A stretch of DNA of 64,000 nucleotides. It comes from Enterococcus_K sp051713825 (GTDB taxonomy: Bacteria; Bacillota; Bacilli; Lactobacillales; Enterococcaceae). Under the pieces are notes generated by a model that saw only the letters and a list, made by a program, of their open reading frames with translations, had not been told where the DNA came from and did not search any database. Shown piece by piece: positions 35,350-43,937 of this stretch. The DNA lies in assembly GCF_051713825.1 (NCBI RefSeq), contig NZ_JBIOQR010000001.1, forward strand, positions 3,472,001-3,536,000, given 5' to 3'. The position numbers and the translations under genes were made by a program. Within the stretch, counting starts at the first letter, position 1. Each line of letters begins with the position of its first letter.

Positions 35350-36444
35350 TTAAATTAATTGATTTACCCATTTTTTTCGCTGACTCATGAGTGAATCAAC
35401 ATACACATCCAAAGTCATTTTGGCTGAATGATGTCCCAACAATGCACTAACAGTTGCGATATCTGCTCCTTTTTCTAGTAATCGTGTAGCAAAGGTGTGA
35501 CGAAGCTGATGGAAATGAATATTTGATAGTTTAAGAATAGATAAAATTCTCTTGAATTGATAAGTAATCGTTCTAGGTTCTATGAAACGCCCCTTCTCAC
35601 CCACAACATAAAGACTAGTGGCTTTTTTCTTCTTCTGCTTTAAGATTTCTAAAATTTTATCATTTAAAGGAATAATTCTATGTGCAGAAGAGCTTTTGGC
35701 TGTTCCTTCCATAATTTTACTCCCTTGCTCTGAGTCAATGTACGGAAGACGTTGCAACGTTCGAGATACTTCTATTTCTTTTTTTTCCAAATCTATGTCT
35801 GCCCATTTCAACGCACTAATTTCACCAATTCTCATGCCCGTATGCAAGGCCAAAAGGATAGGTAAGCCTTTTGGGTGGTTATTGGCCACTTTCTCTAAAA
35901 TCACTTGTTTTGCCTCAGATAATGCGCCAACTCTCTTTTTTGTTTCCTTTGGAAGAACAATTTTCAGCGTGGGATCAGTCGACAAAAGATTTTGTTGTAG
36001 TGCTTCCTTTAAAGTTCTCTTTAAAATTTGAACGACAATCCGAATAGTCGTAGCACTTAACCCTCTTTCATTCAGGTCATCTATAAAGGCTTGTACTCTA
36101 TCTGCGTTAAGCTTTTTTAATGGTAATGATTCGAAATAAGGACATACATAATGTGTTAGTTTATAGCGATAACTTGCATAAGTGGACATCTTCACGTTTC
36201 GACAAACAGGTCCAACTAACCACTCATTAATCCATTGTGCAACTGTTCCTTGATAGTTACTGGAAAAGAGATTTGGTGTACGATATTGATATTTTTTTTC
36301 TTGAAGCTTTTGTCGAACTGCTCGAAATGTTCGATCATATACATAACCAAATTGGGCCTTTCCATTTGAATGTCTTCCTTTAATATAGCGGCCTTCCCAG
36401 CGTCCATCTTTTCGTTTATATATGTTTTCTCCTTTGCGTGCCAT
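35350..36444 (-). CDS. Tyrosine recombinase (Tn916-type integrase fold)
   Basis: 364 aa. N-terminal arm-binding domain (IYKRKDGRWEGRYIKGRHSN), SAM-like core-binding domain (about 65-150), catalytic domain with TGMRIGEISAL (Arg), HFHQLRHTFATRLL (H-x-x-R), LGHHSAKMTLDVY (His and nucleophile Tyr near the C-terminus). All catalytic residues are present. It is the only gene between the inverted repeats, with no excisionase, so it most likely catalyses inversion of its own segment. ATG 36444 has GGAAG upstream; the frame is open eight codons further. Confidence 0.93.
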   Translation of the reverse strand: MARKGENIYKRKDGRWEGRYIKGRHSNGKAQFGYVYDRTFRAVRQKLQEKKYQYRTPNLFSSNYQGTVAQWINEWLVGPVCRNVKMSTYASYRYKLTHYVCPYFESLPLKKLNADRVQAFIDDLNERGLSATTIRIVVQILKRTLKEALQQNLLSTDPTLKIVLPKETKKRVGALSEAKQVILEKVANNHPKGLPILLALHTGMRIGEISALKWADIDLEKKEIEVSRTLQRLPYIDSEQGSKIMEGTAKSSSAHRIIPLNDKILEILKQKKKKATSLYVVGEKGRFIEPRTITYQFKRILSILKLSNIHFHQLRHTFATRLLEKGADIATVSALLGHHSAKMTLDVYVDSLMSQRKKWVNQLI

Positions 36445-36476
36445 AATAATTGTTACTTCCTTTCTCATCTTTTTAT

Positions 36477-36496
36477 TGACGGCTTAATTGACGGCT
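36477..36496 (+). repeat. Arm-type repeat pair, right
   Basis: TGACGGCT at 36477-36484 and 36489-36496, period 12, just upstream of the recombinase start. Same sequence, spacing and strand as 35279-35298. Binding here could also let the recombinase control its own expression. Confidence 0.7.
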
Positions 36497-36574
36497 AAAA
36501 AAACAAATTAAAATAAGAACAATTTTTGTTAATTAGTAAAAAAAGAACAAATAAATAAAAAATAATACATGTTA

Positions 36575-36603
36575 TTGACAAATATCCAAAGATAACGTAC
36601 TAT
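36575..36603 (+). promoter_or_regulatory. Outward sigma-A promoter inside the invertible segment
   Basis: TTGACA at 36575-36580, 17-base spacer, TACTAT at 36598-36603. It reads rightward, through the right core site into 36694 onward, where no gene is seen. After inversion its -10 would fall at about 35303-35308 on the minus strand, with a leader of about 365 bases to the giant WxL start codon. Confidence 0.8.
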
Positions 36604-36656
36604 ATTTTATGGACTAGTTAGTCATTTCAATAAAAAAACAGAAAATATTCTGTTTA

Positions 36657-36693
36657 AACAACCTGTTTTTTCTTAGATTTAGTTCTTCTAAGA
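36657..36693 (-). repeat. Right arm of the 37-base inverted repeat (recombination core site)
   Basis: Exact reverse complement of 35213-35249. On the minus strand its outer flank extends the internal dyad to TTTCTTAGA / TCTAAGAAA. Just inside it is another small palindrome (AAACAGAA/TTCTGTTT at about 36636-36655). Confidence 0.92.
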
Positions 36694-36752
36694 AATTTTT
36701 TTTATTTAAGTTCTTTTTTTTAGTATAGCTTTGTAGCTAATTTAACAGAGGG

Positions 36753-36782
36753 CAATAATTTTTTTCAAAAAAAAAATTATTG
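36753..36782. terminator. AT-rich hairpin downstream of the outward promoter
   Basis: CAATAATTTTTTT (36753-36765) is complementary to 36770-36782. It could stop transcripts leaving the invertible segment in the present orientation, but it lacks a GC stem. Confidence 0.35.
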
Positions 36783-36827
36783 AATTCAATTTAAAAAAAA
36801 TAGTTCTCTTCATGAAATTTATGCAAA

Positions 36828-36912
36828 AAGTCCTGCAGTCCTAATAGAGAAATCAGTTCAAACCAGCTATTTTCCAAGTATGTACAACTGATTTGAACTC
36901 ATTTAGCAATAA
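36828..36912 (+). repeat. 85-base non-coding repeat, copy 1
   Basis: Clearly related to 59266-59351: shared CCAAGTATGTACA and CATTTAGCAAT blocks in the same order and spacing. The function is unknown. Apart from this and the hairpin at 36911-36952, 36700-37030 shows no gene. Confidence 0.6.
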
Positions 36913-37030
36913 GAGGCTGGAACATAACTTTTTAAGTCAAGTCCCAATCTCATTCTCACTATAAAAGCAGCATGCACTCTATAAATACGCAAATTTTAAG
37001 TGCAGGAAACCACTTAATGAAAGATATCTA

Positions 37031-37162
37031 TTATTTATTTTTCGACCAAGCTAGTGCAGACGTAACAATGAGCTGGGCATAATATTTACGAAAAAATTTG
37101 GCAGAGAGGCTAAATAAATCTTGAGAATCACCTAAAAATAACGTATTAATTTCAGTTGTCAT
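37031..37162 (-). CDS. Possible 43-aa small protein or gene fragment
   Basis: An open frame from ATG 37162 to TAA encodes 43 residues including SAKFFRKYYAQLIVTSALAW. The ribosome binding site is poor. It could be the truncated start of a larger gene. Family not recognised. Confidence 0.3.
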   Translation of the reverse strand: MTTEINTLFLGDSQDLFSLSAKFFRKYYAQLIVTSALAWSKNK

Positions 37163-37254
37163 TTTTTAACTCAGTCTCTTATTTCGAACAATAATTACTG
37201 TGCATTACTTTTCATGCTTGACATCTTTTGTAAAGCGCTTACTATCGTATAATT

Positions 37255-37306
37255 AAAAATCACTCTCAAAAGGACACTTAGGTGTTCTCTTGAGAGTGAT
37301 TTTTTG
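37255..37306 (-). terminator. Strong bidirectional terminator
   Basis: CACTCTCAA ... TTGAGAGTG arms with further inner pairing (GGACAC/GTGTTC), A-run on the left and T-run on the right, so it works in both directions. It ends the envelope operon coming from 42258. Confidence 0.8.
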
Positions 37307-37446
37307 AAGAATATAAAGTTATTTTAATACATCATGTATTGGTAGGTAATTTATTGGTGAGGGATGTAGCGGGGAAATTACTACGTTGTTTATTTGTAAT
37401 TTTTTTGCTAGTTGCTTAGCTTCTTTTCTATAATAAACTCATTTAG

Positions 37447-38973
37447 CTATACTTCTAAGGTTGGAGTAATTCGTAGAACCTGTCCTTCTCTCAGTAGATA
37501 TCCTTCTAATTGATTCCACTCTCTAAGTGACTGAACAGATAAGCCTACTTTTTTAGAGATGGATAACAAACTATCACCTCGTTCGACCTTGTAGCTATCT
37601 ACTGGCACTGCAGAGGTTGCTGTAATCTTATAGCGCAAGTCAAGAGCCTTAAAGACTGACTCTGGAATGACTTCTGTTATTTTTTTATTTATAAGAATAT
37701 CTTGTTTATAGCGTGTATCGGATTCAATTAAGGTTTGATCAATTTGACTTGGACGAACAACTGGCTCTATTTTCAAGACCTGTCCAACCATTAAGACATA
37801 TCGATTCAGCTGATTTAGTTCAACAAGATCAGCGATTGAGATTTGATACTGTTCACTAATTTTTTTCAGTGATTCACCCGACTGGACTTCATGTAGAGTG
37901 TACTCCTGTTCAACATTCGCTTCAGCTTCAAACACTTTTTCATCCTCTTGCTTAGCTTCTTTTGTTATTTTTTTAGTTACCTTAGACTGCTTTTTATCCT
38001 CAGCTGCAACTTTTTCTGGCACTTGATCTGCAGGATAATCGTATTGTGCTAAATCATAGGCTTCAATTAAGCCATTTAATTTTGCCCCATAACTCGTATC
38101 CGTTGCGTATCGTCCTGTCAAATACTTCGTTGCGTCTTGATAGCTACTTGTACTGCTCTTTCTAGCACCACTGTATAAATTTCGGCTTAATAAATCCGCG
38201 TAATCCTCTAAAGACTCTTTATAAGAAGAATACTTTCTAAAATTCGCTTTTACTTTATGTAGTTTTCCTGAACCATCATCTTCAGAAGTTTCAAACCGAA
38301 CTGTCTTGCCACCGTAACTACCCTTAATACCAAATAAATTATGGTTCGGTGGACTCGCTAATCCGCTATTTCCTGAGCCACTTTCCAAAATTGCTTGGGC
38401 AATCATCACAGAAGCATACAGATCACGTTCTTGGCCTAATGTTCGAGCCTGTTCGGCAATTTGATTAACAAACTGTTGTGTGGAGTAATTGGGCGAAAAA
38501 GCAATAATCGTTGGAATCTTTTCCTTTTTCTCTTCTTTTTTGTCAGAAGTTTCTGTTGACTTAGTGTCTTTTTCCTTCGAACGAGTTGTTTCCGTAGATT
38601 TCCCGCTAGACGTAGATGAAGTACTAGTACTTGGTTTCGTCGCTGCAGGTTTTGAACTAGAGCTAGTTGTAGAAGAAGCCGTTGTTGAATTTTCCGTTGG
38701 AGAGCTTGTCGTACTTGTGCTACTTTCTGACGTCTCACTTGTGTCTGAGCTCTTCTGCTCTGTGCTCTCAGTTGAGCCAGTAGACTCCTCTATAGAAGAG
38801 GAGCCTGTTTCTTGGCTTGGCTGTTTAATCGTTAAATCTACTGGCTTTTCTTGTTCATCTTGAAGGTTAAACGAGTCAGTTGAAACAGTCGTTGCTTCAA
38901 CGGAGATACTTGCCGAAAAGCCCGAATAGGCCAAGACGACACTACTGACTATACCAACCTTTTTATAATCCAT
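37447..38973 (-). CDS. Secreted N-acetylglucosaminidase-type autolysin with two LysM domains
   Basis: 508 aa. Signal peptide (1-28), Ser/Thr-rich low-complexity linker (about 50-150), GH73-type glucosaminidase domain (about 155-315: ASVMIAQAILESGSGNSGLA with Glu, NLFGIKGSYGG, LTGRYATDTSYGAKLNGLIE) and two LysM modules (about 355-405 and 455-505, both YKVERGDSLLSISKK-like). It would trim septal or wall peptidoglycan. Last gene of the operon, 11 bases after the coiled-coil gene. Confidence 0.92.
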   Translation of the reverse strand: MDYKKVGIVSSVVLAYSGFSASISVEATTVSTDSFNLQDEQEKPVDLTIKQPSQETGSSSIEESTGSTESTEQKSSDTSETSESSTSTTSSPTENSTTASSTTSSSSKPAATKPSTSTSSTSSGKSTETTRSKEKDTKSTETSDKKEEKKEKIPTIIAFSPNYSTQQFVNQIAEQARTLGQERDLYASVMIAQAILESGSGNSGLASPPNHNLFGIKGSYGGKTVRFETSEDDGSGKLHKVKANFRKYSSYKESLEDYADLLSRNLYSGARKSSTSSYQDATKYLTGRYATDTSYGAKLNGLIEAYDLAQYDYPADQVPEKVAAEDKKQSKVTKKITKEAKQEDEKVFEAEANVEQEYTLHEVQSGESLKKISEQYQISIADLVELNQLNRYVLMVGQVLKIEPVVRPSQIDQTLIESDTRYKQDILINKKITEVIPESVFKALDLRYKITATSAVPVDSYKVERGDSLLSISKKVGLSVQSLREWNQLEGYLLREGQVLRITPTLEV

Positions 38974-38984
38974 TTTTTATCCCC

Positions 38985-40253
38985 CTAAAACGTACGATTT
39001 AAATCGCTTGCTTGTTCAATTAATTTATTGAATAATTCCGCAGAATCGTCGCGTGCGCGTTCAATATTTCGTTGATATAGAAGGGCTTCTGCTTTAAGAG
39101 CACGTAATTCTTCTTGAACTTCAGATTTGATATCGTAAGCAACCACTTCGGCTTTGTTAATAATGTCTTTGGCTTTTGCCTTCGCTTCAAACATTACTTC
39201 AGCCATTTCTTCTTTGGTTAACGCATAATAATCTTCTTCTTGTTCTGGCTCTTGTAATTTCAATTGATCGATTTCATTTTCAAGAGATTGCGCATGCGCA
39301 AGTAACTCTTTATATTCTGTTGTTTCAGTTACAGCAATTACTTCATCTGGTCCATTTTGCATAGCAACTTCCAATTTAGCTAATGTTTCAGCTAATTGGT
39401 CATTACGTTGCCCCAATAATTCTATACGATGTTGTAATGTTTCATTTTCTAACTCTAATCGTTCTTTCTCAATCATTACACGAGGCGATTCAACATCGCT
39501 AATCGCAGCCTTACTTGGTGTTTCTGATGTTTGAGGTGCGCCTTCTTCTAATTTTCTCATCTCTAGTGATAGACGAATGGTTTCATTAGAAAGCTTTTCA
39601 TTTTCAGTTGCTAATTTTGAAACTTCTGCCGTTACACGAGTGTTTTCAGCAATTAAAGTCTCATTAGCATCAACTAAACGATTATTTTCTGCAAGCAATG
39701 CTTCTTGCTCGCTTGTTAAACGCTCAACCTCTGCTTCAAAATCTTCTTTTTCTTTTGCGAATGCTTCTTTAAGTGCTTCAACATCTGCTGAATCAGAAGA
39801 CATTTCTGCTATTTCAGAAGCTAGTTGTTCTTTTTCTGAAGCTAACTGCGCTTTTTCAGCAGTTAATTGTTCGACCATTTTTTTGTACTCTTCAAGTTCA
39901 ACTGCACGCTCAGAGTAATCTGATGGAATCGCCTCTACAGAAGAAAGCTCTGTTTCCAAGTCATGAATTTTTGTTTCTAAGCTGATACGACCTCTTTGTA
40001 ACTCTTGTTTATCAGAGGCCAATTTTTTATTTTCTCTTTCTAACGCTTTGTTCTTTTCTTTCAGCTCTTCTAACTCTTCATCGTCTTCATACTCATCATC
40101 TTCTTCATACTCATCATCGTCATCGTACTCATCATCATCAAATTCATCGTCATCGTACTCATCTTCTTCATCATCAAATTCGTCATCTTCTAAATCGTCA
40201 AATTCATCAAATAAAGCTTTTTTATTTTTCTTTTTGCGTTTAAAAATCCCCAT
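38985..40253 (-). CDS. Acidic, long coiled-coil cytosolic protein
   Basis: 422 aa. Basic N-terminus MGIFKRKKKNKK, then an extremely acidic Asp/Glu/Tyr tract (about 13-65), then continuous coiled coil (about 65-320) and a C-terminal segment (EVMFEAKAKAKDIINKAEVV ... LYQRNIERARDDSAELFNKL) similar to DivIVA-type C-termini. No membrane segment. It has two or three near-repeats of LTAEKAQLASEKEQLASEIA type. I infer a scaffold role at the envelope. ATG 40253 is chosen over GTG 40265. Confidence 0.7.
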   Translation of the reverse strand: MGIFKRKKKNKKALFDEFDDLEDDEFDDEEDEYDDDEFDDDEYDDDDEYEEDDEYEDDEELEELKEKNKALERENKKLASDKQELQRGRISLETKIHDLETELSSVEAIPSDYSERAVELEEYKKMVEQLTAEKAQLASEKEQLASEIAEMSSDSADVEALKEAFAKEKEDFEAEVERLTSEQEALLAENNRLVDANETLIAENTRVTAEVSKLATENEKLSNETIRLSLEMRKLEEGAPQTSETPSKAAISDVESPRVMIEKERLELENETLQHRIELLGQRNDQLAETLAKLEVAMQNGPDEVIAVTETTEYKELLAHAQSLENEIDQLKLQEPEQEEDYYALTKEEMAEVMFEAKAKAKDIINKAEVVAYDIKSEVQEELRALKAEALLYQRNIERARDDSAELFNKLIEQASDLNRTF

Positions 40254-40389
40254 AATCTCGCTCACTTTCTATTGTAATTTCAATTTAACTATTTTCCTGC
40301 AGATACCTTACGTTATTTTATAAGAATAAAATTAAATTGTTCAACTTGAACAATTAAACTAGCTAATGTATAAAAAGACCTATTTAGTA

Positions 40390-40449
40390 AAATGAACGAC
40401 TCTCCGAAATAGTAGATAAAGTATCTAGCTTTTGGAGAGTTGTTCATTT
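40390..40449. repeat. 16-base inverted repeat between the coiled-coil genes
   Basis: AAATGAACGACTCTCC (40390-40405) pairs with GGAGAGTTGTTCATTT (40434-40449) with one mismatch. It could attenuate transcription or separate the two coiled-coil genes (gap 40266-40588). Confidence 0.6.
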
Positions 40450-40588
40450 CAAATGGTTAGTTTAAAACTTCCCCTTTTTGTGTTCACGACAGTTGGTGTT
40501 AATCCACCTAAATTTCTAAGTTAGAACACTATGTCAAAAAACGTGCCTACTACGTATTAATAGGTGTAAATATCATAGTAAGTACTTC

Positions 40589-41473
40589 CTACTTTTTTGA
40601 TTGATAATCCGAAAGCAAGCTTCCTTCTACCAATTGATTAATTTTTGACTGCATTTCGTTATACATATTCACTACTTGTTCTTTAGAATCTTCTACTTCG
40701 ATAAAGATTTTTTTCGCACGACTACCGATATTTTCCAATTCCAACTCAGCTGTACTAATCATATGCTTCGCCTCAACATGAGCTTCTTCTAACATTTGGT
40801 TCGCTTGTTTCTTCGCAGAAACCAATACCTCACCAATCTCTTGTTGTGATTCAACGACTTCTTGTTTTAACACTTCGTTTTGTTCAACTAAATCATTAAT
40901 TTGGCGTTTCGCTTTCAGTAAAGCTTCCGAATCCACTTCACCTTCGTTTGATTTTTGAATTTGTACATCTTTTTCTTTCAATAAAACTTGTAATTCTTGG
41001 TTTTTAGAAGTTAGTTGACGAACTTGCTCGTTTAATTCCATCTTATCAGCTGTCAGGCGAACGATTTCATTGTTAAGGGCTTCAACTTCACCAGATAGAT
41101 CAACAGTCTCTGTGGCCACTACTTCTGACGCTTGTGCTTTCAATTGCTCGTTTTCTTTTTTTAGTTCAGCAATCTCTGCTTGAGCAGACGTATCTGTATT
41201 TCCTGATTTTAATTCTTCTAACTCAGCTTTCATGTTACTTAATTCTTGTTCATGTAGCTGTTTATCTTGGATAATTTCAGCTTGAAGAATCTTAATTTGT
41301 CTTTCATATCGTTTCATATTACGTTCCATTTCTTCTGCGTCTCCTGAAGTTGTGTCTACTGTTGATGCTTTTGTTTCTTGTGACAATGATTCAATCACTT
41401 CATCAGATACTTTGTTTACCTCATCTATCAAACTCTTTTGAGAAAACCATCTTTCTTTTTTGTTATCAGCCAT
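40589..41473 (-). CDS. DivIVA-like coiled-coil cytosolic protein
   Basis: 294 aa, coiled coil from about 45 to 225, and a C-terminal QANQMLEEAHVEAKHMISTA segment as in DivIVA/GpsB-like and wall-linked coiled-coil proteins. It shares architecture and heptad style with the protein at 38985-40253, so the two may interact. Its ATG overlaps the stop of the membrane protein gene (TAATG). Confidence 0.7.
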   Translation of the reverse strand: MADNKKERWFSQKSLIDEVNKVSDEVIESLSQETKASTVDTTSGDAEEMERNMKRYERQIKILQAEIIQDKQLHEQELSNMKAELEELKSGNTDTSAQAEIAELKKENEQLKAQASEVVATETVDLSGEVEALNNEIVRLTADKMELNEQVRQLTSKNQELQVLLKEKDVQIQKSNEGEVDSEALLKAKRQINDLVEQNEVLKQEVVESQQEIGEVLVSAKKQANQMLEEAHVEAKHMISTAELELENIGSRAKKIFIEVEDSKEQVVNMYNEMQSKINQLVEGSLLSDYQSKK

Positions 41474-42258
41474 TACCCTTTTCCTTCCTTCATCTTACTA
41501 GTATTGTCGCGCTGTTCTCTAAAACTATCTTGATTCAATTTCCTAGAATATAAAATACTCGTATCATCATTTTTAATCGCTTTGTCTGACTCGAAACGAA
41601 TCTGGTTTAACCCAGGAATTTCTTTCGCTTCTTTAACAAATTCAGTAATTCTTTCCCCTAACAACTGACTTTTTTTACTCGCCTTCGGATTACTAATTAG
41701 AAAGAGGTGCATTGTTTTGTCAGTCTCCAAAGTTACTTTAACCGTATCAACCTGAAAATACTCTTTTAAAGTATTCGCTAAGCCGAATTCTATATTTTTA
41801 ATTTCACTTTGTTTTTTATTTTCAAAGACATCCTGCCACTTATAAGCGGTTAGATTCAATTCAGTCTTAGATATTTCTTTACTCTCATTGGGCTGACCTT
41901 CACCAATTGTTGCCTGAGTAGAACTATCTGTTAGCCGTGTCTGTGTTTGTGTTTTTAGCTGCTCGATTTCTTTTTTCAACAGCTGAATTTCTTTTTGAGA
42001 ATCAGTTGAGGCTTTCGTCAATTGATACGTAGAAGCCGTCCCTACAACCAAACTCAAAACCAACAAAGTACTCAAAAGTAATAGATAGAACACATGCTTC
42101 TCAGTTTCTTTTTGTTTCACATAAGCGAATTTCCGTTGAAAAGCAGGTGAAAAACTCTCGACATCTTTAATTTGACTGAGCCGGCTATGAACAAGATATC
42201 GGTAACCGAGTAGGAACATTCCGCCAAGTAAAAGAAAGCTACTTATAATTATCGTCAT
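41473..42258 (-). CDS. Two-pass membrane protein with coiled coil
   Basis: 261 aa. Membrane segments at about 3-22 and 58-82, a coiled coil (about 92-115) and an exported C-terminal domain of about 110 residues (TLKEYFQVDTVKVTLETDKT, ERITEFVKEAKEIPGLNQIR). No family recognised. It may tie the cytosolic coiled-coil proteins to the wall. ATG 42258 has GGGGG about 12 bases upstream. First gene of the operon. Confidence 0.65.
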   Translation of the reverse strand: MTIIISSFLLLGGMFLLGYRYLVHSRLSQIKDVESFSPAFQRKFAYVKQKETEKHVFYLLLLSTLLVLSLVVGTASTYQLTKASTDSQKEIQLLKKEIEQLKTQTQTRLTDSSTQATIGEGQPNESKEISKTELNLTAYKWQDVFENKKQSEIKNIEFGLANTLKEYFQVDTVKVTLETDKTMHLFLISNPKASKKSQLLGERITEFVKEAKEIPGLNQIRFESDKAIKNDDTSILYSRKLNQDSFREQRDNTSKMKEGKG

Positions 42259-42520
42259 AAACAACCCTTGCTTTCCCCCTTATGTATTTGGAACTTAAGT
42301 ACTAGACTTATCCCCCAGTTCATTCTTACCCATTCACTTTATTTAAGTAATAAGATGTTCAGTAGTTCTGTCTTTTAAACTAAGAATCCCCTTCACTTAC
42401 GACCGTTTAATTAATCTAGTTTTGCGCCTTTTTATTACACACAAAAAAAGCGGTCGTTTTAATACCTGGGGTTATTTTTAGTATAAAAAAAACCATTTAT
42501 GAACAAAACACTGCGTTTAA

Positions 42521-42549
42521 AGTGTATCAAGTAGCAAAGAATTTGTCAA
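42521..42549 (-). promoter_or_regulatory. Promoter for the envelope operon
   Basis: TTGACA (complement of 42544-42549), 17-base spacer, TACACT (complement of 42521-42526). It gives a leader of about 255 bases that contains a CGACCG/CGGTCG pairing (42399-42405 with 42451-42457). From 42550 to 42955 I see nothing supportable. Confidence 0.65.
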
Positions 42550-42955
42550 ACCATTTTTGCGCTTTAAAAGGCAAGAACTCAGCATTTTCGCCGTTTTGCT
42601 AAAATTTTTAATCAAAACATGCAAATTTTCTTTTAATTTCTTGTGAATACTGCGTAAAATATAGGACTCCGCTCATTTTCTGTGCTTGCGCTCCTCTTCT
42701 TTTATTCGACTGATTCTTTTAAACCCAATTGTTAATAAATAACTAAATTAACCTACTTTAAAGCCTTCCAGTTGTCCTATGAAAGAAGTCTAAAGCACGA
42801 AACTAGTCTCTTGTCTTATATACTAGAGGTCTCTCAAATCTGAGCCTATACTCCTTCGTTACCTGGACCATTAGAAATAGAAAGATACCTCTCATTTCAA
42901 ACCAAAATCCCCTTCTAAGCTTTCTGTCCCTTACTAAGAGCATTCTGAGTATGGT

Positions 42956-43262
42956 TAGACCTTCAACTCTAGCATGTCTCATGCGTAGAATTTGTTGAGA
43001 GCGGAACGCAGTCCTTCAATTCTTAAGGTGTTCTACCTTTAGAAATTGATGGGCGGAGTAAAGACCTTCAACTCTAGCATGTCCCATGCGTAGAAGTTGT
43101 TGAGAGCGGAACAACGTCCTTCAATTCTTAAGGTGTTCCACCTTTAGAGATTGATGAGATCGGAGTCTTTTTGCGCAGTGCAGATGGGGTTACTTCTATA
43201 CCCACCGTTTATTCGGATAAAGAGAGGCTGGGACATAACTTTTGCGTTATGGTTCCAACCTC
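42956..43262. repeat. Composite palindromic repeat with tandem hairpin modules
   Basis: Two tandem versions of the module CCTTCAACTCTAGCATGT... TTAAGGTGTT (from about 42960 and 43072) are followed by GTTACTTCTATACCCACCG, the end shared with the copies at 9843 and 18991, and a terminator-like stem GAGGCTGGGACATAAC / GTTATGGTTCCAACCTC (about 43222-43261). Confidence 0.75.
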
Positions 43263-43445
43263 TCTCTTAGTGCTACACTTGTTATCATTTGCAAGCTATT
43301 CCTAGCATTGCTTTATTGAATTTTCACTTCATACCTTTGCTTCTTCATTTGATAAGAAAATGTCCTTACTTATTGAACTTATTCCTCATGTATCGGCGTC
43401 ATTGTATCGCAAAATCTCCTGTTGCAAAGTTGCTCTTCAAATTAC

Positions 43446-43838
43446 TTATTGCGCCTCCACATAGTCCACTAAACCATTGGTGATATGAACCACGATACCA
43501 TCAGTAACAGTACCTGTATATTCTTTCACTGCCTGGATAACTGTAGTAGCCATCTGTGTACCCAACACTGGGATTGCTGCAACCAGAACTGCAACTGCGC
43601 CGCCGCCAGCCCAAGTAATCGCATTCATTAATCGGTTGCTCAAGTAAACATCTGGAGAGAAGAAACCACGTTCAAAGCTAATTGCTGTGATATTTTTAAC
43701 TCCTTCTGGAATGGTTTGAACAACCATTTCAGTTGGTACAACAGGTGTCGCTTCTTGTTCTGCGGCAAATACGGTGACCGGTGTAACTAAAGCTAATCCT
43801 AAAACAACTGTACTTAAAGCTATGACGAATTTTCTCAT
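43446..43838 (-). CDS. Small secreted protein, copy B
   Basis: 130 aa. Signal peptide ending VFAAEQ (residues 1-25), polar middle (VVQTIPEGVKNITAISFERG), then a Gly/Ala/Val-rich hydrophobic stretch TWAGGGAVAVLVAAIP followed by a mildly amphipathic C-terminus ending VEAQ. It differs from copy A in about 8 of 130 residues. The hydrophobic stretch could insert in a membrane; a bacteriocin-like or surface role is possible but unproven. AGGGGGAG precedes the ATG. Confidence 0.75.
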   Translation of the reverse strand: MRKFVIALSTVVLGLALVTPVTVFAAEQEATPVVPTEMVVQTIPEGVKNITAISFERGFFSPDVYLSNRLMNAITWAGGGAVAVLVAAIPVLGTQMATTVIQAVKEYTGTVTDGIVVHITNGLVDYVEAQ

Positions 43839-43937
43839 GATTCTCTCCCCCTTCGGTAAAGATGAATAATTATCTCTACACTATATCTGAATATTTAGTC
43901 TAATCAAGCACATTCATTCGATGATTTTTTTATATCG

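Larger units (their letters stand above)
35213..36693. mobile_element. Putative invertible promoter switch with its own recombinase
   Basis: Perfect 37-base inverted repeats at 35213-35249 and 36657-36693 enclose 1407 bases with one recombinase gene. Each arm contains a dyad (TCTTAGA, nine bases, TCTAAGA) like a tyrosine-recombinase core site. A sigma-A promoter at 36575-36603 points out through the right arm. Inverted orientation of the arms predicts inversion, not excision. Confidence 0.8.

Noticed and set aside
35213..36693. Integrase segment considered as an integrated mobile element with attL/attR
   Set aside because: The long repeats are inverted, not direct, there is no cargo, excisionase or relaxase, and integration repeats would be direct.
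38489..38863. Plus-strand Val/Leu/Glu-rich frame of 124 codons
   Set aside because: Shadow of the Ser/Thr-rich linker of the autolysin gene on the minus strand.
40048..40323. Plus-strand Ser-rich open frame of 91 codons
   Set aside because: It is the complement of the Asp/Glu tract (GAT/GAA codons) of the coiled-coil gene on the minus strand and has no ribosome binding site.
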